NCBI RefSeq assembly: GCF_029227915.1
Contig: NC_079889.1
Coordinates: 6,140,001-6,204,000, forward strand
Direction: 5' to 3'
Source of the DNA: Hydractinia symbiolongicarpus
Taxonomy: Eukaryota > Cnidaria > Hydrozoa > Anthoathecata > Hydractiniidae
Length of the DNA stretch: 64,000 nucleotides
The notes beneath the pieces were generated by a model. The model worked only from the letters and a program-made list of their open reading frames with translations, ran no database searches and was not told the origin of the DNA. Positions 44,181 through 59,100 of the stretch are shown in pieces. Numbering within the stretch: position 1 is the first letter of the stretch; every line of letters starts with the position of its first letter. Made by a program: the position numbers and the translations under genes.

Positions 44181-47100
44181 CTGGGGATTGAACAGAACAA
44201 AGAGTTTATATATGAAATAACAACAGAAACAAGGGAAACACAAATTATGGAAAAAAGAATACTTTGAATATTGCATAGCCAAATATTACAAAGAACACTC
44301 ACATTAATTGTTGCTGGCATGCATGGCAATGCAATTCTTTCTCATTATTACCTGACGGCACAGGTTGGGGAACAGACTTTGATTTTATTACATTAACTGT
44401 TGATGGAGGAGTGGGAGGCGGACCTGCGGGTGGCGACGTTGGTGGCACACGACTAGATGGGGAGAATCTCTCCGTAGGAGAAGTGTACCCGGGTGAAGTT
44501 CGGCTGGCGTAAGGATTGTATTGCCTCGAATTTGGGTTAACAATTTCCCCGGCGTTAACAGCTTGTGGAGCGGGCTTAGGTTGATTAAACGATAAAACAG
44601 GATTAGGTTTAAACGTCGGCGCACTTGCACGCCCAACTTTAAAATTAGGTCCAGTTGGCATTGGTGCTTTCGGCAGAGGATTCGCTGTAGTGGCTGTATT
44701 TCGTTGAATTTGGCTGGGTTGTGGTGCTGGAACCGGTTGTCCTCTCATACCACGCGGCTGCCCAAAGACAGTTTGAACTTGATCTATTTAAAGCAAAAGG
44801 GGTCTATAATTAAGATGCTCACAGTAAAATTAAATAAATTATGTTTTACCAAAGAAAACAATTACTATCGAGAATACGTTAAAAATATGTTTTACTTGAG
44901 CTGTTTAACAAGTACGACTACTTCACGTAAAAATGATATTGTGTCTATATATGATAGGTACAAACAAAGTGACTGTCTGCATAGTAGTTGTTCTTTATAA
45001 TATTTATTTCTGGTAATCAACTAGCTCTATGTAAATTGTTGAAACAATTTTCAGGCATCTTATTTAAATTGAGCAAAATTTATTTTACCCTACAAAGTTG
45101 GTGACGAATCTAAACTGCGAAAGAAATACCTGCTGTGCCATCTTCAACATGTTGTTGCAACCTTTTAAATGTCCCTGACTGATTACTGAGGCCTTCTGTG
45201 TTACCAAAAGAAGCTCTTTGATAATTCGGCTCATGGCCATCCATCAATTCTGGTGGTGGAGGTGGTAAATCTAAAGAAGACAAACAGTTTACATTGTATC
45301 ATATTGACGTTGTAAAGAACGATGAAGAGTGCACAAAGAGGTGTACATATAATATTCCGCACACTTAAAGAAGAGTTAGTACGACATATAAATACCAGCT
45401 CAGGTTTTCCATCGAAAATATGGTATTAAATTTCCTGACTTTCCCTGACTTTTTGAGGTGAAAATCTGACTTTCCCTGACTTTTTCAAGAAATTCTAGAG
45501 CCAAACAGAAAAACAAATTAACTAAAACCGTTTAAACCGTATTTGTCGCAACATAACTTACAAGAGCTTTAATCCATATACTACATAAAATGGTCAAGAG
45601 TATGTTAGTTCCACTGAATTTATAGAAATAAAGTTCTATCAGTCTCAAGTTAAAAGATAAAAAATTCCCTGACATTCCCCCAAAATGGATCTTTATTCCC
45701 GACTTTCCCTGACCACAGATAAAATTCCTTGACTTTCCCTGATTTCCCTGACTCGGTGGAAGCCCTGAAGCTGTGATAATATAAATGCTTGCGGTGAAAG
45801 AGAGATAATTTAACATGCTTAAAAATACGTTCTGCACAGCAAAAGTGTTTTTTTTTAATTTTTCAGGAATTAAGTTTTTGATGTGATTTCAAATTTCAAG
45901 TGTTAGCAGGATTAATAACGCAAATACTTTTTGATAACTACGCTAGAAACCTCACTCCTGGTCATTCGTATTGCAATTCTGTCTACTACTTTTCAAAACA
46001 TCGAAAAACAGTGACTATCTAATGGCTGTTCTAACAACTCGCACCTTTTACCAAAACAGGAAGACACAAAACACAAATATTTAAAAAAACAAAAACAACT
46101 CATTCAAAAATTAGAATAGATTCTAAAAGATTAAAAATAGATTCTACAGGGTTAAATATTACTATATATACAAGATGTAAAAAATTGCGAAAAGTTGTCA
46201 CATTCCCGTATGAACGAATAATTGTCAGTCTTTTGCTCAGTATTTCTAAAAGTAAAATTAGGTAAAAAAGTACCAATAAAGAATAAATGGTAAACCTGTA
46301 AAAAACTAGGTGTCACAATGCACACAAATTCTCACGCTTATAACATGTTCTGATAAAAACAGTATATATATTTTTAAAGTCAGCATAAAAAAGTGCCTTT
46401 TTAAATTTCCAAGGTCTTGTTGGAATAACTCTACAAAGTTTGAACCGCCTAAAAAATCGTACCCTTGGCAAATCTATAATATAAATACAAAAAATGAAAA
46501 AAGCAAAAACATCGAACACAAATTATATTTGTAACAATAAAATCCGCACATCATCGCCACATATCACACATTTTTACTGCTTCATAGCTCATCACCTAAA
46601 TAATGAAAGCATACTGTTTTTTGATCTTGTACTGCACACATCAAAATATACATTAGTAGACTTTTTTCAAAAGGCGTATTCACGAAGAAAATTCTGAAAG
46701 CATAACTCCTACTAAACTTTTAGCAGACACATTGCAAGTGCAATTTCTAAGAATTAAAATATATTTTTATAAGAATAAAGGTGCATATGTAAAATATATT
46801 GGTATAGGTACACCTGCACCAAAAATCATTTATTAAACCATTTTCAATCGAAACACTTAACTGATGATATTACATTTTAAAAACATCATTATAACCAGTT
46901 AACTTTATTCTGTCCAAATTGCTATGAAATCCTTAGATAAAATACTTCCCTTATGGTTTGGACTTGAAACTTACAACATAACTTTATTCCATCACGCGGA
47001 ATCATTTAACTATTTTTTATTTATATTTCAAGTTTGATCGAGTTTTGATAAGCCTAAGGTTTTGGAGGCACACATCCAACATCCCACATCCCACACCCCA

Positions 47101-50100
47101 GTCAAAATATAATCAAAAGACCTGGAGAGAAGAGAGTTAGCATAGGCACCAAAAGTACTTACTAACAAAGTTTTGAAAAGGCCCACCCTCGTTGCATGGC
47201 AATGTATTGCCATTAACATCTTGTTCTAAACAATACAATGAAGAAATATGCTGAAGAAATAGTCTGAATTTGCTTTTAAAGATAGGAATATAATGTACTA
47301 TTAATACGTGTTAATGTTGTGTGCAATATCTTCAATGCTGGACTTGGTAATCGTAAATCATTTTAATTTAATTGGTGCTCCTTAATGTTATTGTAAACAG
47401 AGCTATTGCAGCTCACCCACTTAAAATTATTTTTAACACGACATTCATAAATAACTTACAGTGCATCATTTTTACTATTACTAATTATGTGTTTAATTAA
47501 GTTATTTTACGTGCACTTACTGTTGCTTCACCAATAATAATGCATTCATTGATTTGCTATTAAATCACAAATCTTTTTAAGTAGTTGCAAATCAAATAAC
47601 AAGATAGTTAGGGCTACTCTCAGTGGAGATAAGAAAGCACTTTCCATGGATTTCTATAAAAAACATTTTTCTTGTCGTGTTAGTATGGATGGAGCTAAGA
47701 AAATATTTTTCATTCAAAGTTACAATAGGACATACTTTGATCTTTCTTTATATAAGAATGCTGCATTCTCCTTAACACCGGGGAACGAGGGGTGCCACGT
47801 GTTTGTTTTAAGCCAAGAGTTAGTCTGTCTTTCTGGAGTTGAGTTTTCAGGCTAGCAATAACATTGTTGCTTCCACCAGCATCTGCAAAAAAATTTTTTT
47901 TTTTGAATTTTTCAGCAATATTGACATTTTATCATATAAAAACAATGCTGTCTGGTTAATTTGACCTTTCGAGGTGTCTTTCGCCACTGCCATTCGGAAA
48001 ACTGGAGCGTCTGGTGAAATTGGAGATGTAGGTCTAGGACTTGGTGGCCTTTCTATAACAAGAAGACAAATAGCTGAAGCTGAAATACAATTATGTTTAA
48101 ATTCTCTTATATCATCTTCTACATAGAAAGCAAAAAGAAAATAAAGGAGGTAGTAACCTTTTTAGCTGTCCTAAACAGTTGCGCTACGTTTTTTTCTTAA
48201 TAAGAATCTAGTTTGTAAGAATGTCGATGCTGTATTTTTACACTAAATAACTTAACATTATTTAGTCCTTTTAATGTTATTAAATCAACACTATTCGTAC
48301 TTTTCTGCACAGTTCCTTATCTTTTTTGTAGAAATCAATAAGAACATTAGAAAAACATTAAAAGAGGCCACATTGAGCTTCTACTTAAATTAATGTGTGC
48401 ATCTAATCAGTATTTTAAATATGCAAAAAAAATTCTTAAAAATATGACCTTAGGACGACAAAATGATTTAGACTATTTAATGAATATTGAGTTAACAAAT
48501 TTTTTTAATAAAAATGTACAATAAAAAGGAAAAGATGGTTTTCTCTCCAACTTTCTGTATGCTCAAAAAAATTTATCAGCTTTTGTTTGTAGATGAACTT
48601 TGGGTTAACCATGTTGAAAGAGGTGCAGAGTTCTGTATGTTTTCTACCAAGAGGCTTTTGATTTTTTAGAGATTCTTAGGTAGTATTGCCTGCTGCATGG
48701 ACCCATGTTGAATAAAAAATTATCCAGAATGAAAATATTTTATAACTACATGTTTTTAAAAAAGATGTTTTTGATTTTATCCTTTCCGCCTCATTAATTT
48801 TTATCGTAATTAACTGTGATTAAACAAAACAAACACAAAACAAAATAAGTAATATTAATTATAACAATCTCTTTTGGGTATATAATAAAACATATATACA
48901 ATAGGTAAACATAGGTTATTGGATTTATTAACCCTCGGTGATATTATAAATCACCTCGGGTTAATAAATCTCAATAACCTATGTTTACCTATTGTATATC
49001 TACTTATTATAGTAACAGATAAATTCTACAGTCACTGTATAAGTATTATTGGCAAATTAACATTGATTGCAAAAGAAATAGTAAGGCGAATTTTAAATGG
49101 TCCAGTGCTCAATTGAATTGTAATATTTTGCAATAGTATAAAAAAAGTATAAAGTAGGACCAAGAAAAACAACAACACACAAAACACCTGCTGATTCATC
49201 AAGAACACACAAATACCTGCTGATTCATAAGACGATGCTGACAAGTACCTCCCCCTCTCAAAATCTTTTCTCGAAACACTTGAAGTGCGATCAAGTTTCT
49301 CTTTGTCAATATTCATCTCCTTCATTCGAGTTTTCAGTGAGTTCATGATAAGATTCGGTGCACCAGCTATGATAAATATTTGACATCTTAAATTACTGTT
49401 TGACATGACCAACAGAAACTTTGGTATGTAAACTTGCATTGCCATTGTGCAATTCTATGCTGTAACTTTTAATTATTATCTGAAAAAAGTTTTGTGGATA
49501 AAACAAATAATCTTTGCAACGTTTTCCATGAGAAAAAAAAATCTAATAATAATTTAATTTGGGTTTAACATAAATTTTCTATTTCCTGAAGCAAACAGGT
49601 TTTTGCAGAAATTGTTTTGCCATTGTTATACCTAAGATAATTATTAAAGATTGGAACACATTTTTGTATATGATCTTATTTTTGCAATTAGATTATTATT
49701 AATAAGCAAAAATTCCTTCCTGCAAAAGATTGTAAAAGTGCAACCTTTCTTAAAATAAACAGCCCATGAGTGATGCTGACTGGGAGCGTGAAGGGACCGG
49801 TAGATTAGATATTAATGTTACAACCTTTAATGAGGTATTAAAAATTAATGGAGGGCTGCACGGAAATTTTGAATGCTAATGGCTGAACCTGAATGGCTGA
49901 AATAAATTATTGCCAAAGTTTTGTTTCAACATATATTTTTACTAGTATCTAGTCCCGTGGAAAAATCCACTATAGATACCACACAAAAAAAACAGCAACA
50001 TAGAAAGTGAAATTAACCATAAGTTAATTGTTCTTTTCATCAAAACGTTTTGGTGTTAATTCCATTCAAGCGGGAATAAATTAAATTAGTATGTTTTTCA

Positions 50101-53100
50101 TATAACAGTAGACAATGATTAAGGGAATAATAAAAATTAATTACCCGTGACTTTTGTGTAATAAATTTTACATCATTACACAAAGGTTTTTATGAGAACA
50201 ATAAAATAAACTAACCGTGACTTTTTTAAAACAATAATTTTAAATCAATTTGAAAAAAGCACATCAGAGAATAAAAATAAAAGTTAAGCAAAAGTGACAT
50301 GTTACCGTGGCTGTTTCTTTAGAAAAACAACACATTCACTTTGCCTGTTACAGACACGTATTATTATACAGATAAAATATCTGCGTTTAATTGACATATG
50401 CCAGTTGGTCATTTTGCTCACAATGCAAAATTTATAAATTGGTATATCTAAAACTTAACTGAAGAAATGAAAAATAAAGAAAAGGGTTACCTAATACAGG
50501 TGAAGGAGCTGGTTGTGGCATAAAATCTCTCTTCTCATTGGCAGCAACAAATACTGAGGACTTTGGATCTGTGAAGAAATATATATATTGACAGTAGTTG
50601 TATATTATCAAACTTGGTAAAGCTAATTATGTTTGAGTTCAGTAAATGTTTGTTCAAACAAGTAAAAGTACAAGTTTGAAATTGTAGGAGTTAATGTTAC
50701 TTACTTTTATATTGGGTATTGCATGCCAAACCAGTCACAATTTCATTTGGTTAAAAATCTTCTTTTAAAAAAATCCCACAAATTGCTAGTAGAATATTTC
50801 TTCCTGTTATGCACAATTAGATTTTTTGACTGTCAAACAAACTGTAACTCACACAAACATAATTAGTCATTATTGTAAGGTGAGTTGCAGAGTTATTTTC
50901 GAAAAAATATCTACAGCAAGGACTATCCAATAATAACTAAACTGGACTAAAATTGAATTAAGACTTGTAGCTGTCTGGGTTTTTTTGTGTGTTACACTGA
51001 TAGCATCATAACTTTATACTCTAAGTTTGACTTTATAAACAACTACATTTATTACTTTCTTAAAAAAATATTAGTATGGCAAATTGTTATTTTTTTTGAT
51101 TTTTTAATATTAATATATTAATGTTGTTAAGATGATAGTTAAATGTTCATATTGCAGATTTATGTGAGCTGCTAGAAAAAAAACAAGTTAAAAAATTTTG
51201 GGAACACAAATAATTTATTCTAATACAGTAGTAAAGAATACTTTCAAAAAGAATTATAAATATAAAAATGTAAGAAATGCAACTTGTGATTTTGTGTAAA
51301 AATACAATAAACCCTCTGCATAAATGCTCTTTCCTAAACAGCTTTTTTTTAGATTTACCTTTAAAAAAATGCTCACTATGTCTAATATTATCAGCATTTA
51401 TTAGAGGATTTACTATAATGAAATATATATTTAATTTTCTGTAATTTTCTTTGTAAATATATGTATGATAAATATATGGTAAAAAATATTTATAAATTTT
51501 AAAGTATAAAATAAAAAAATGGTAAAAATATAAAAATTTCGGATGTTTAAATTAATTTAAAGCAAATTTTGTAAATATTTTTAGAACTGTGTAGAAATGT
51601 TTATGTAAAAAGAAAGGGCATGGCAACAAATCTCTCCACTTGTGCAGTGGCATAGCACATGTTTGTAATTTCAAGTCTTTTTAACTACCTGCATCCTGAT
51701 CTGTTAACTGCTGCAAAAATTTGAAAGATTTTGAACCACCAGAAGCAGAACCCGAACTGCTTAATCCTGCTGAACCACGATTTCTGATGTCATCCATGAC
51801 AGCCCTTGACCCAGGGGACACTTTAAATAGAACAGAAGAGGTGATTTTTGAGTCATGAGTTGTCCCTTCAAAATTTTTATGATCACAACATACTAAAGCG
51901 ATAAATAAATATTTTACCATCAGTAAGATCTGTTCCATCTGCAGTCATTCGAAAAGATTTCTCTTGCTCTGCCCATTCACCTACACAGCATGAAAGGTTG
52001 AAACTTTTGAAGATAGACCTGCATAACTCACTTCATACTCACTAGATTATAGCTAACTCACTGATGTAGAGATTTCAGTAAATGATGTGCTTTTATCTCT
52101 TGTACATTGGATTAATAAACTTCAGGCCTGGCTGTGAGTGGTACGCAGTTGTAGATTATATTCATTTAAAATATTTTCAGGGTTTTAATTTTATGAAGAA
52201 AGTAGATATTTTATGCAAAGTTACTGATTTATGTTTATTTTAATTTCTTATGAACCCAAATTCAGCTGATGAAAATCCCCTTATTTTTAAAACAACCCTC
52301 TATTATAATGGATATGTGACCCAAACACCCTATTAATTTAAACTCATACTTAAAGACATCAGAGATCATTTTTTGGTTGTTGTTGTTAAAAAAATGTAAT
52401 ATAACCTACTAAAAAGGGATTTTAAATTATTACAACAAATTGATATTTGGAAAATATTTTAGCAAATAAAATTGTGCTCCTACTAATTCCATTTGTCTAT
52501 TTAGAAGCAATTTTTAACTCAAGAATATAGAGCAATTGCATCTTTTTATAACAACCCCCAACTCTGCCATTTTTACAAAATTTTGAAAAGTCAAACCCCT
52601 TGTAAAGGGTCCAACTATGTATGGGCAGACTTACAAGGACAATGCCTTAAGCAAAAGCAATATTTGCAGTTACAGTTGAAAAACAATTATTATTGTATTT
52701 AACAATAAAACATATGAACTTTGACTAAGACTGAATGTTCTTATTTTTCTTGAAAAAAATTGGGGTAAATTTTCTTTTATTTTTAATTAAATAATACTGT
52801 AGAAAAGCTTTTTTTTAGTTTCATTTTTAAACACTAGACATGGTCAACTTTGTCCCAAGCACTTTATCCCTTTTCTTTTCTTCAATAAGAAAAGTGTTCC
52901 TAATTTTCTGCTATTGCTGGCCTTGATTTTCTTATAAAATTGTTTTGTGTAAAAAAAAAAGAAGAAAAAAATCTTGTCCATTCCATGGGTGTTTTTCTTG
53001 TACCATTAAATTAAAAACAGTAATTTGGAAATCTCAGAGAAGCCGTTTCATTTTTTTATGCCAAATAAATTTACTTGTTTAATGTTTTGTGTTTTCTAAA

Positions 53101-56100
53101 AAGGTCAATTCTTTTACATTGTCAATGTAGTGCTTTTTAAGGTAAAACCTTCTATCAAACAAAAAAGCTTTAAGCAATCAAACGCAACAAAACAAAATAT
53201 TTGGGGGGGATCTAAACATTTGAAATTTTTTTTTTACCAAAAGTCCTCTATATTTGCCTACTTTTAACCAAGAATTATTTTTGGCAGGAATCTTTTATCA
53301 CCAAATTTAGTGTTTTAACTGTTAAAGTCGTTTTCCTTGGTCTATAACAATTGTCAAAAAATATTTTTCATAGGCTTTATGCAAATATTATGATAGAGAA
53401 CAATTAATGTTGGAATATGACTAACATTGGCTGTTGCGAAGTGGATACCATTATAAGTTTAGAACGTTAATTTTAATTTTATGTATTTAACATCAACAGA
53501 CTAAAAAATATTGAAATGTTTTGTAATAACCAGATGGATTAACAAACTTTTAATAATCTATGCTAGACAAAATCCATTATTACTCAGTTTTTTTTAGTTT
53601 TTGTGATGTTCTGAAAATTCCAGTATTAAATTCACACAAAAGAATTGCTGATATAATTGCTGAATTTCTTAATAATGTGTACAGGTCCCGTGTACACGTC
53701 TAAGAATGTAATTTGAAATGAGTTTTTTTTTCAGCGTAATTGTAAAAAAACTCTGAGTCATTTTGAAATACTTGTACATGTATACACAGCAGCCAATGAC
53801 AAATATGCATTGGAAGATTTCTCTTTTAATTTGATTCTAATAAAATTATATTTATTTACAAAAGGATTTCATAATATGAAGTGCAAAGTGGGATGTGATA
53901 TTTATAGCATAGCAAGTAACTTTAAGAAGTGCGATGTTCCCCACATCACCACTTTTGTTCACAGCCAGGTCTGAAATGATGTGCCATGACAAAAACACAG
54001 ATTAGTTTGTGCATTTCTTACCTTCATTACTAAGTTGCCTCTGAAGCCTTGAAAATGAGCCAGAACTCTGTTGGTTATCTGAAATGCTTGTATTTTGCAG
54101 CATTCGCAAAACATCAGAGTCAGGTGCAACGGCTGGTTTTTTCTGTTCTTCCTTGTATTTATCAAGCTCCTCTTTCCTAAGCAAAAAGAAACAAGTGTTA
54201 AGACAGAAACCAATGGTTCAATAATGTACTTAAAAATCTTAGCAAAATTAAAAAATCTTAGCATAATTACAAAATAACTAAACATTAGAAACAAGGGATT
54301 TTAGATGTGTTGCATTTCTTGCTTAAACATAGCATTTCGATGACCTACAAAGTTATCTGATTGTAATATTTTCAAACAAGCAACAGGCATGTAAAGTGTA
54401 TAGTGTTTCGAACGCTTCTAACATTATAGAAAGTTAACAAAAATACATTTCTTGATGTTATCTTATCTTAATAAAGGTAGTCTTAACACAAGTGAGCATC
54501 CCTGTACAATATTTAACAACTTTGCTCACCACCAGGTTAGAGGAAACTGGTCAAAATTCACAAAAAGGTTGGTTCAGACTGAAGGTAACTAGCAATAAGT
54601 TGTGTTGACATGCATAGTGTTGATATGTTACAAATTAGCACCTAATGTGGATGTCAGCAGAAGGCAATACAAGTTAACTTATGTTATTTTTAGAAGGCAA
54701 TCTCAGATAAAAAAATGCCTTCCAACATGCTTCAATTTTATTTAAGGTAAAAAAACATAAGCCTAAAAATTTGAAGTGGCAGCAACAAAACCATATCAAA
54801 AAAAAGATAATAACAGCACTGTTTGGCTTTATCCACATCACTATCAAGATTTCAATGAATTAATTACTGTTCTACTACCTCTCACCCAAATGCTTTTAAT
54901 TTTCCTTATTGCACACATTTTTTCTTTCTCATATTTGAAGTAAAATAGGTAGTCATATTTTTTCTTTACACAACTTCTATACTCTTCAATTTATGAATAC
55001 AAAAGTTAAATTTAGACCCGTGCTAATGTCAGATTTATTCATTGTATATATTTTGTTGATGGCAATGTACACAAATATAGCACTCCGTGTACGTTTTTTC
55101 TTTCTGTTTCTTGAAACCATTTTTGTCCTTTGTTGTTTGAAATACACTGCTTTTGGTTAAAACTTGCATTGCAACAATTGATAAAAATAATGTAAAATCA
55201 TTTGTGTTTTTTCAATTCAGACATTTGCAGCAATTAAACAGAACTCAATAAAGAAGAAACTAATTAACTAGGAAAAAACTTATGAAAACCATTGTGAATA
55301 GTATATTAAGTTAAAAAACAGTAAAAAATGCAATCAAAGAAGACTAATGTGCAAAAAGTTTAGTAGTACCATAAATAATAAGCTTTTACGGAATACAATT
55401 TAACCGTGACCTACATTTGAGAAAAAAACAATATACTTTCATACACTCCAAATTATTCTTTCATATAACCAGATATAAATTTTAGCAATATTTGTATGTA
55501 TTGAATATACAGTCGTTTGCCAATGCAAGAATATCACATATAATAACAGTTAGCTGTGTCTGTCGGTGACTTTTGCAAAGAGGATGTTTTGATATCCTAA
55601 CGAATTAGCACAATCTTGACAACATTCGCTCTACGTCAACAATGTTATTGCAATTAGACTATTGCTTTGCACTTATAAGATTGAGGAAAAGAAATAATAA
55701 ATGTCATCTCCTGCATGGATAACTAGGAACAACCCAGGAAAAACTTCCTAAAGACAGCACAAACTTCCTAAAGACAGGACTAACCCTAACTTGTCTGTTT
55801 AGAACAGACAGGTTAGTGCTGTCATTAAAAAACCTTTAAACCCCTAAATCTCTTCTAATATTTGTCAAAAAGCACTCAATCTTATAAATTTTCTTAATCA
55901 ATTATTCAAGCTGTGCACCATAGAGGCAACAGGTAACAAATTAAGTATCACCAAGGATTAAGTATCGCAAAGGTATTGCTGAAGTCATCAAAATTTAAAT
56001 GACAAAACCTTCTTATTGTTCTCATGCCTAAGTGGATTCTTCCACAGGCTTATTGACTAGTTTATGTAATTTAACCCCCCACCCCTGTCTAGTATGTTCG

Positions 56101-59100
56101 AAAAACCCCGGACCGAGTAGGGTAAACTTGTGTGCCAAAAAACTAGGCACTGAAAATTAACAAATTTAACTTGACTTACAGTGCAAGTGTGAACAAGTAA
56201 GGTTATTCCAAAAAAAAATCAGCTTAGTAAAGAAACAATATATTTCATTCACATAAATGCTAAATAATATATATTAAAATATTATAAAAATAAGCTAATT
56301 ATAAATTATCAGGCCGCAAACAGGTTTCACCTGCGGGAAATAGAGCTACGTTCACCCCAATTTTACCAAAGAGTAACGGTGCCAAGAATAGGCAAGAATA
56401 TATTTTAAAGACTTACTTTCAAGATCCATATTTTTCGTAATCAAAAAAATCATTTATGCTATTTAAAAGTGGGGTAACAGTACAATTGTTACCAACAAAT
56501 TTTGTGTTCTAATTAAGAAACTCTCTCACCAATAACATTCAAAACATTTGTTAGTTGTGTAACTTACTTTTTTCTGGCATATTCAGCAGGATCAAACTTT
56601 TTTATTTGAGTTGTGGAACCACCTGTGGGTGAGGCACCAAAAGCTTTTGGTTTAGAATTGAACTTGTGGTCAACACCAGCAGAGTGTGTTACATCAGTAG
56701 TGTAAAGTGTTTTGGATGGACTTGCTGCAAAACTTCCACCACCTACCTGCTTGACCTCACCAAGCGATACACCTTTGCCTGTCCTAAACAAAAATTACAG
56801 TGTTCACTATTTTATGCTTTTTAATACTTATTTTGAGAGCTTGGGATTGGGTAAATAGCATAACCTTTTAATAGTAAATTGAAAAATTCAACTTTGCAAT
56901 TGTTTCATTGTAAGAAATCTTACCTTAATTTTAGTTGCAAACGAGAGCCAGCATTTTTAATCAAATTTTGGGCTTCCAAGTGGGTAAGGGTTTCAGTGCT
57001 TGTTCCATTAATTACTAAAATAGTATCTCCAGCCATTATTCTTTTATTTCCTGCTTTGCTGCCAGGAGTCACCTATAATGACAAAAATCGGAGATCTTTA
57101 AATCTCCCGTGCAAAATTTGAGTAATACAAGTTGGCTTTTAGGTTTAACTTTGAAATTAACCTAATACTACATTCAAGACACTGTATCTTGTAGTGTACA
57201 TAAAAGTAAAATAAACTAGCGTTTCATTGCTCAGTTGATTGTTAGAATATGCACTTGACACACTTTGATAAAAAAACTTTTCAGCATCCAACATTGCTGA
57301 CAAACAGCTCAGTAAAAAAAATAGGACAGAAATGGTCACTGAAGCAAACCACAATCTCTTGAACAAATATTATTACAGATTACAAAAATAAACATATATA
57401 TAAACAACTACTTATTTTTGTGAGGATTTTATGGGTTGAACTAAGAATTGCTTATATTAAATTTATAGTTATATACAGTACACTCAAACTGGAAATGACA
57501 TCCTGTAATAATCTATTTGTATGCTTATCACAATTTACTTACATAAAAATGACTGCATACTTCTACTTATCAGCTAATGCTTCTTAATACTTATCAGGTA
57601 AAGTTTTTTGTTTTGTGTATAAATAGCATGTCTATCTTTTGTGTATAAATAACAAAAGCCTAGACAACATTGTAACCTCTCTTGGTTTTAAACAATGCCA
57701 CATTAAACGTGAGACTATGAGGTTGCTTTTCATACATTCTGGTTTGCAAAATACCACAAGGGAATTTATTCAGCCAGAAAACCACATAAATGTGTAAATA
57801 CTTTTTCCGTTAGAATCTAAAACTGTTAATGAAATTTTTTATACTTCAAGATGGTACCTTAGTGAGTATTTGCTTAGACTAGACCACTCCAATACTTTTT
57901 ACACAAGTTAATTCAGACCGAGTTGACTTAGTCTAATTAGTTGGATTTAGGCTGGATTTCAAATTTTTTAGAGTAAAGCATAAACACAAGGGTTGTAAAT
58001 GCTGGTTTTAAAGTTTACAGATACCATGGCATGACTTTCAGTGTTGTTATTAATGACAATCGATTTGCAAAAAAGCTTCCACTGCTTATACCCTGCTGAT
58101 AACAAGTGTTATAGCGAACCTTATTCCAACAACCTGATTGAACAATGGATTTGAATGTTTTATCACATATGCAAATTTTCATACTTTTTGAGCTCTAACC
58201 TACTGACAGTCAAATGTAATTTTAAGGCCTTTAAATGACTTTAATGGATAAGACAAAATAAACATTTGGTCATGATGGGTGGATAATTTCCATGAAGGGG
58301 TTTAAAGTGATTCTGTGAAAAAAATTTGTGACAAAAGTCTATTTCTTCATTTCATTAAAGCACACAACACAACTGACAATAAATACACAAACTCGAGTAG
58401 TACCTGAATTGATTGTTCTTTTATTGTTTTGGTCCCCTGAAAAAAACCTCTTATGCTGTCCTAAACTACGCATAACTTTTCAGCAGGTTATTTTTTTGTT
58501 AAAACTTTGCCAATTTACAGTATATAGGTTACAGTGGTGTCATAAAACTTTGTTTCATTTTAAAAATTTAATGCAATCAGTCATATTTTAAAATTATTTC
58601 ATTTTCTAATTTTTCAGTCGAAGATTATATATAAAAAAACAGTAAAAATTTAATATTTGAGCATATATGGTTAACAACAAGAGATCAAAAGGTAAAAAAT
58701 TCTATTTTTTGCCCCAGGACAAAACATTGTCTTGGAAAAAGTTTAGAGAGTTACTTCCTTTATTGACTAGCAGAGTCCTGTCAATTGAGGTAAAAGGTAG
58801 GTTGTATAAGGCCTGTGTAAGAAGTGTTATGTTGTACGGTAGTGAGACATGGGCAGTGAAGCAGGAAGATCTTGACCGTTTAGAAAGGAACGATATGAGA
58901 ATGGTTAGGTGGATGTGTAATGCCAGTCTGAGAGACAGAAAGAGTTCAGATGAGCTAAGAAGCAGGCTAAGTCTCCGTAGAATTAAAGATGTTATCCAGA
59001 TAAGAAGGTTGAATTGGCTGGGGCACTTGGAAAGAATGGAGGAGGATAATTGGGTAAGAAAGTGTAGAGACTTGATAGTTCCTGGGGCAAAGCCCAGAGG

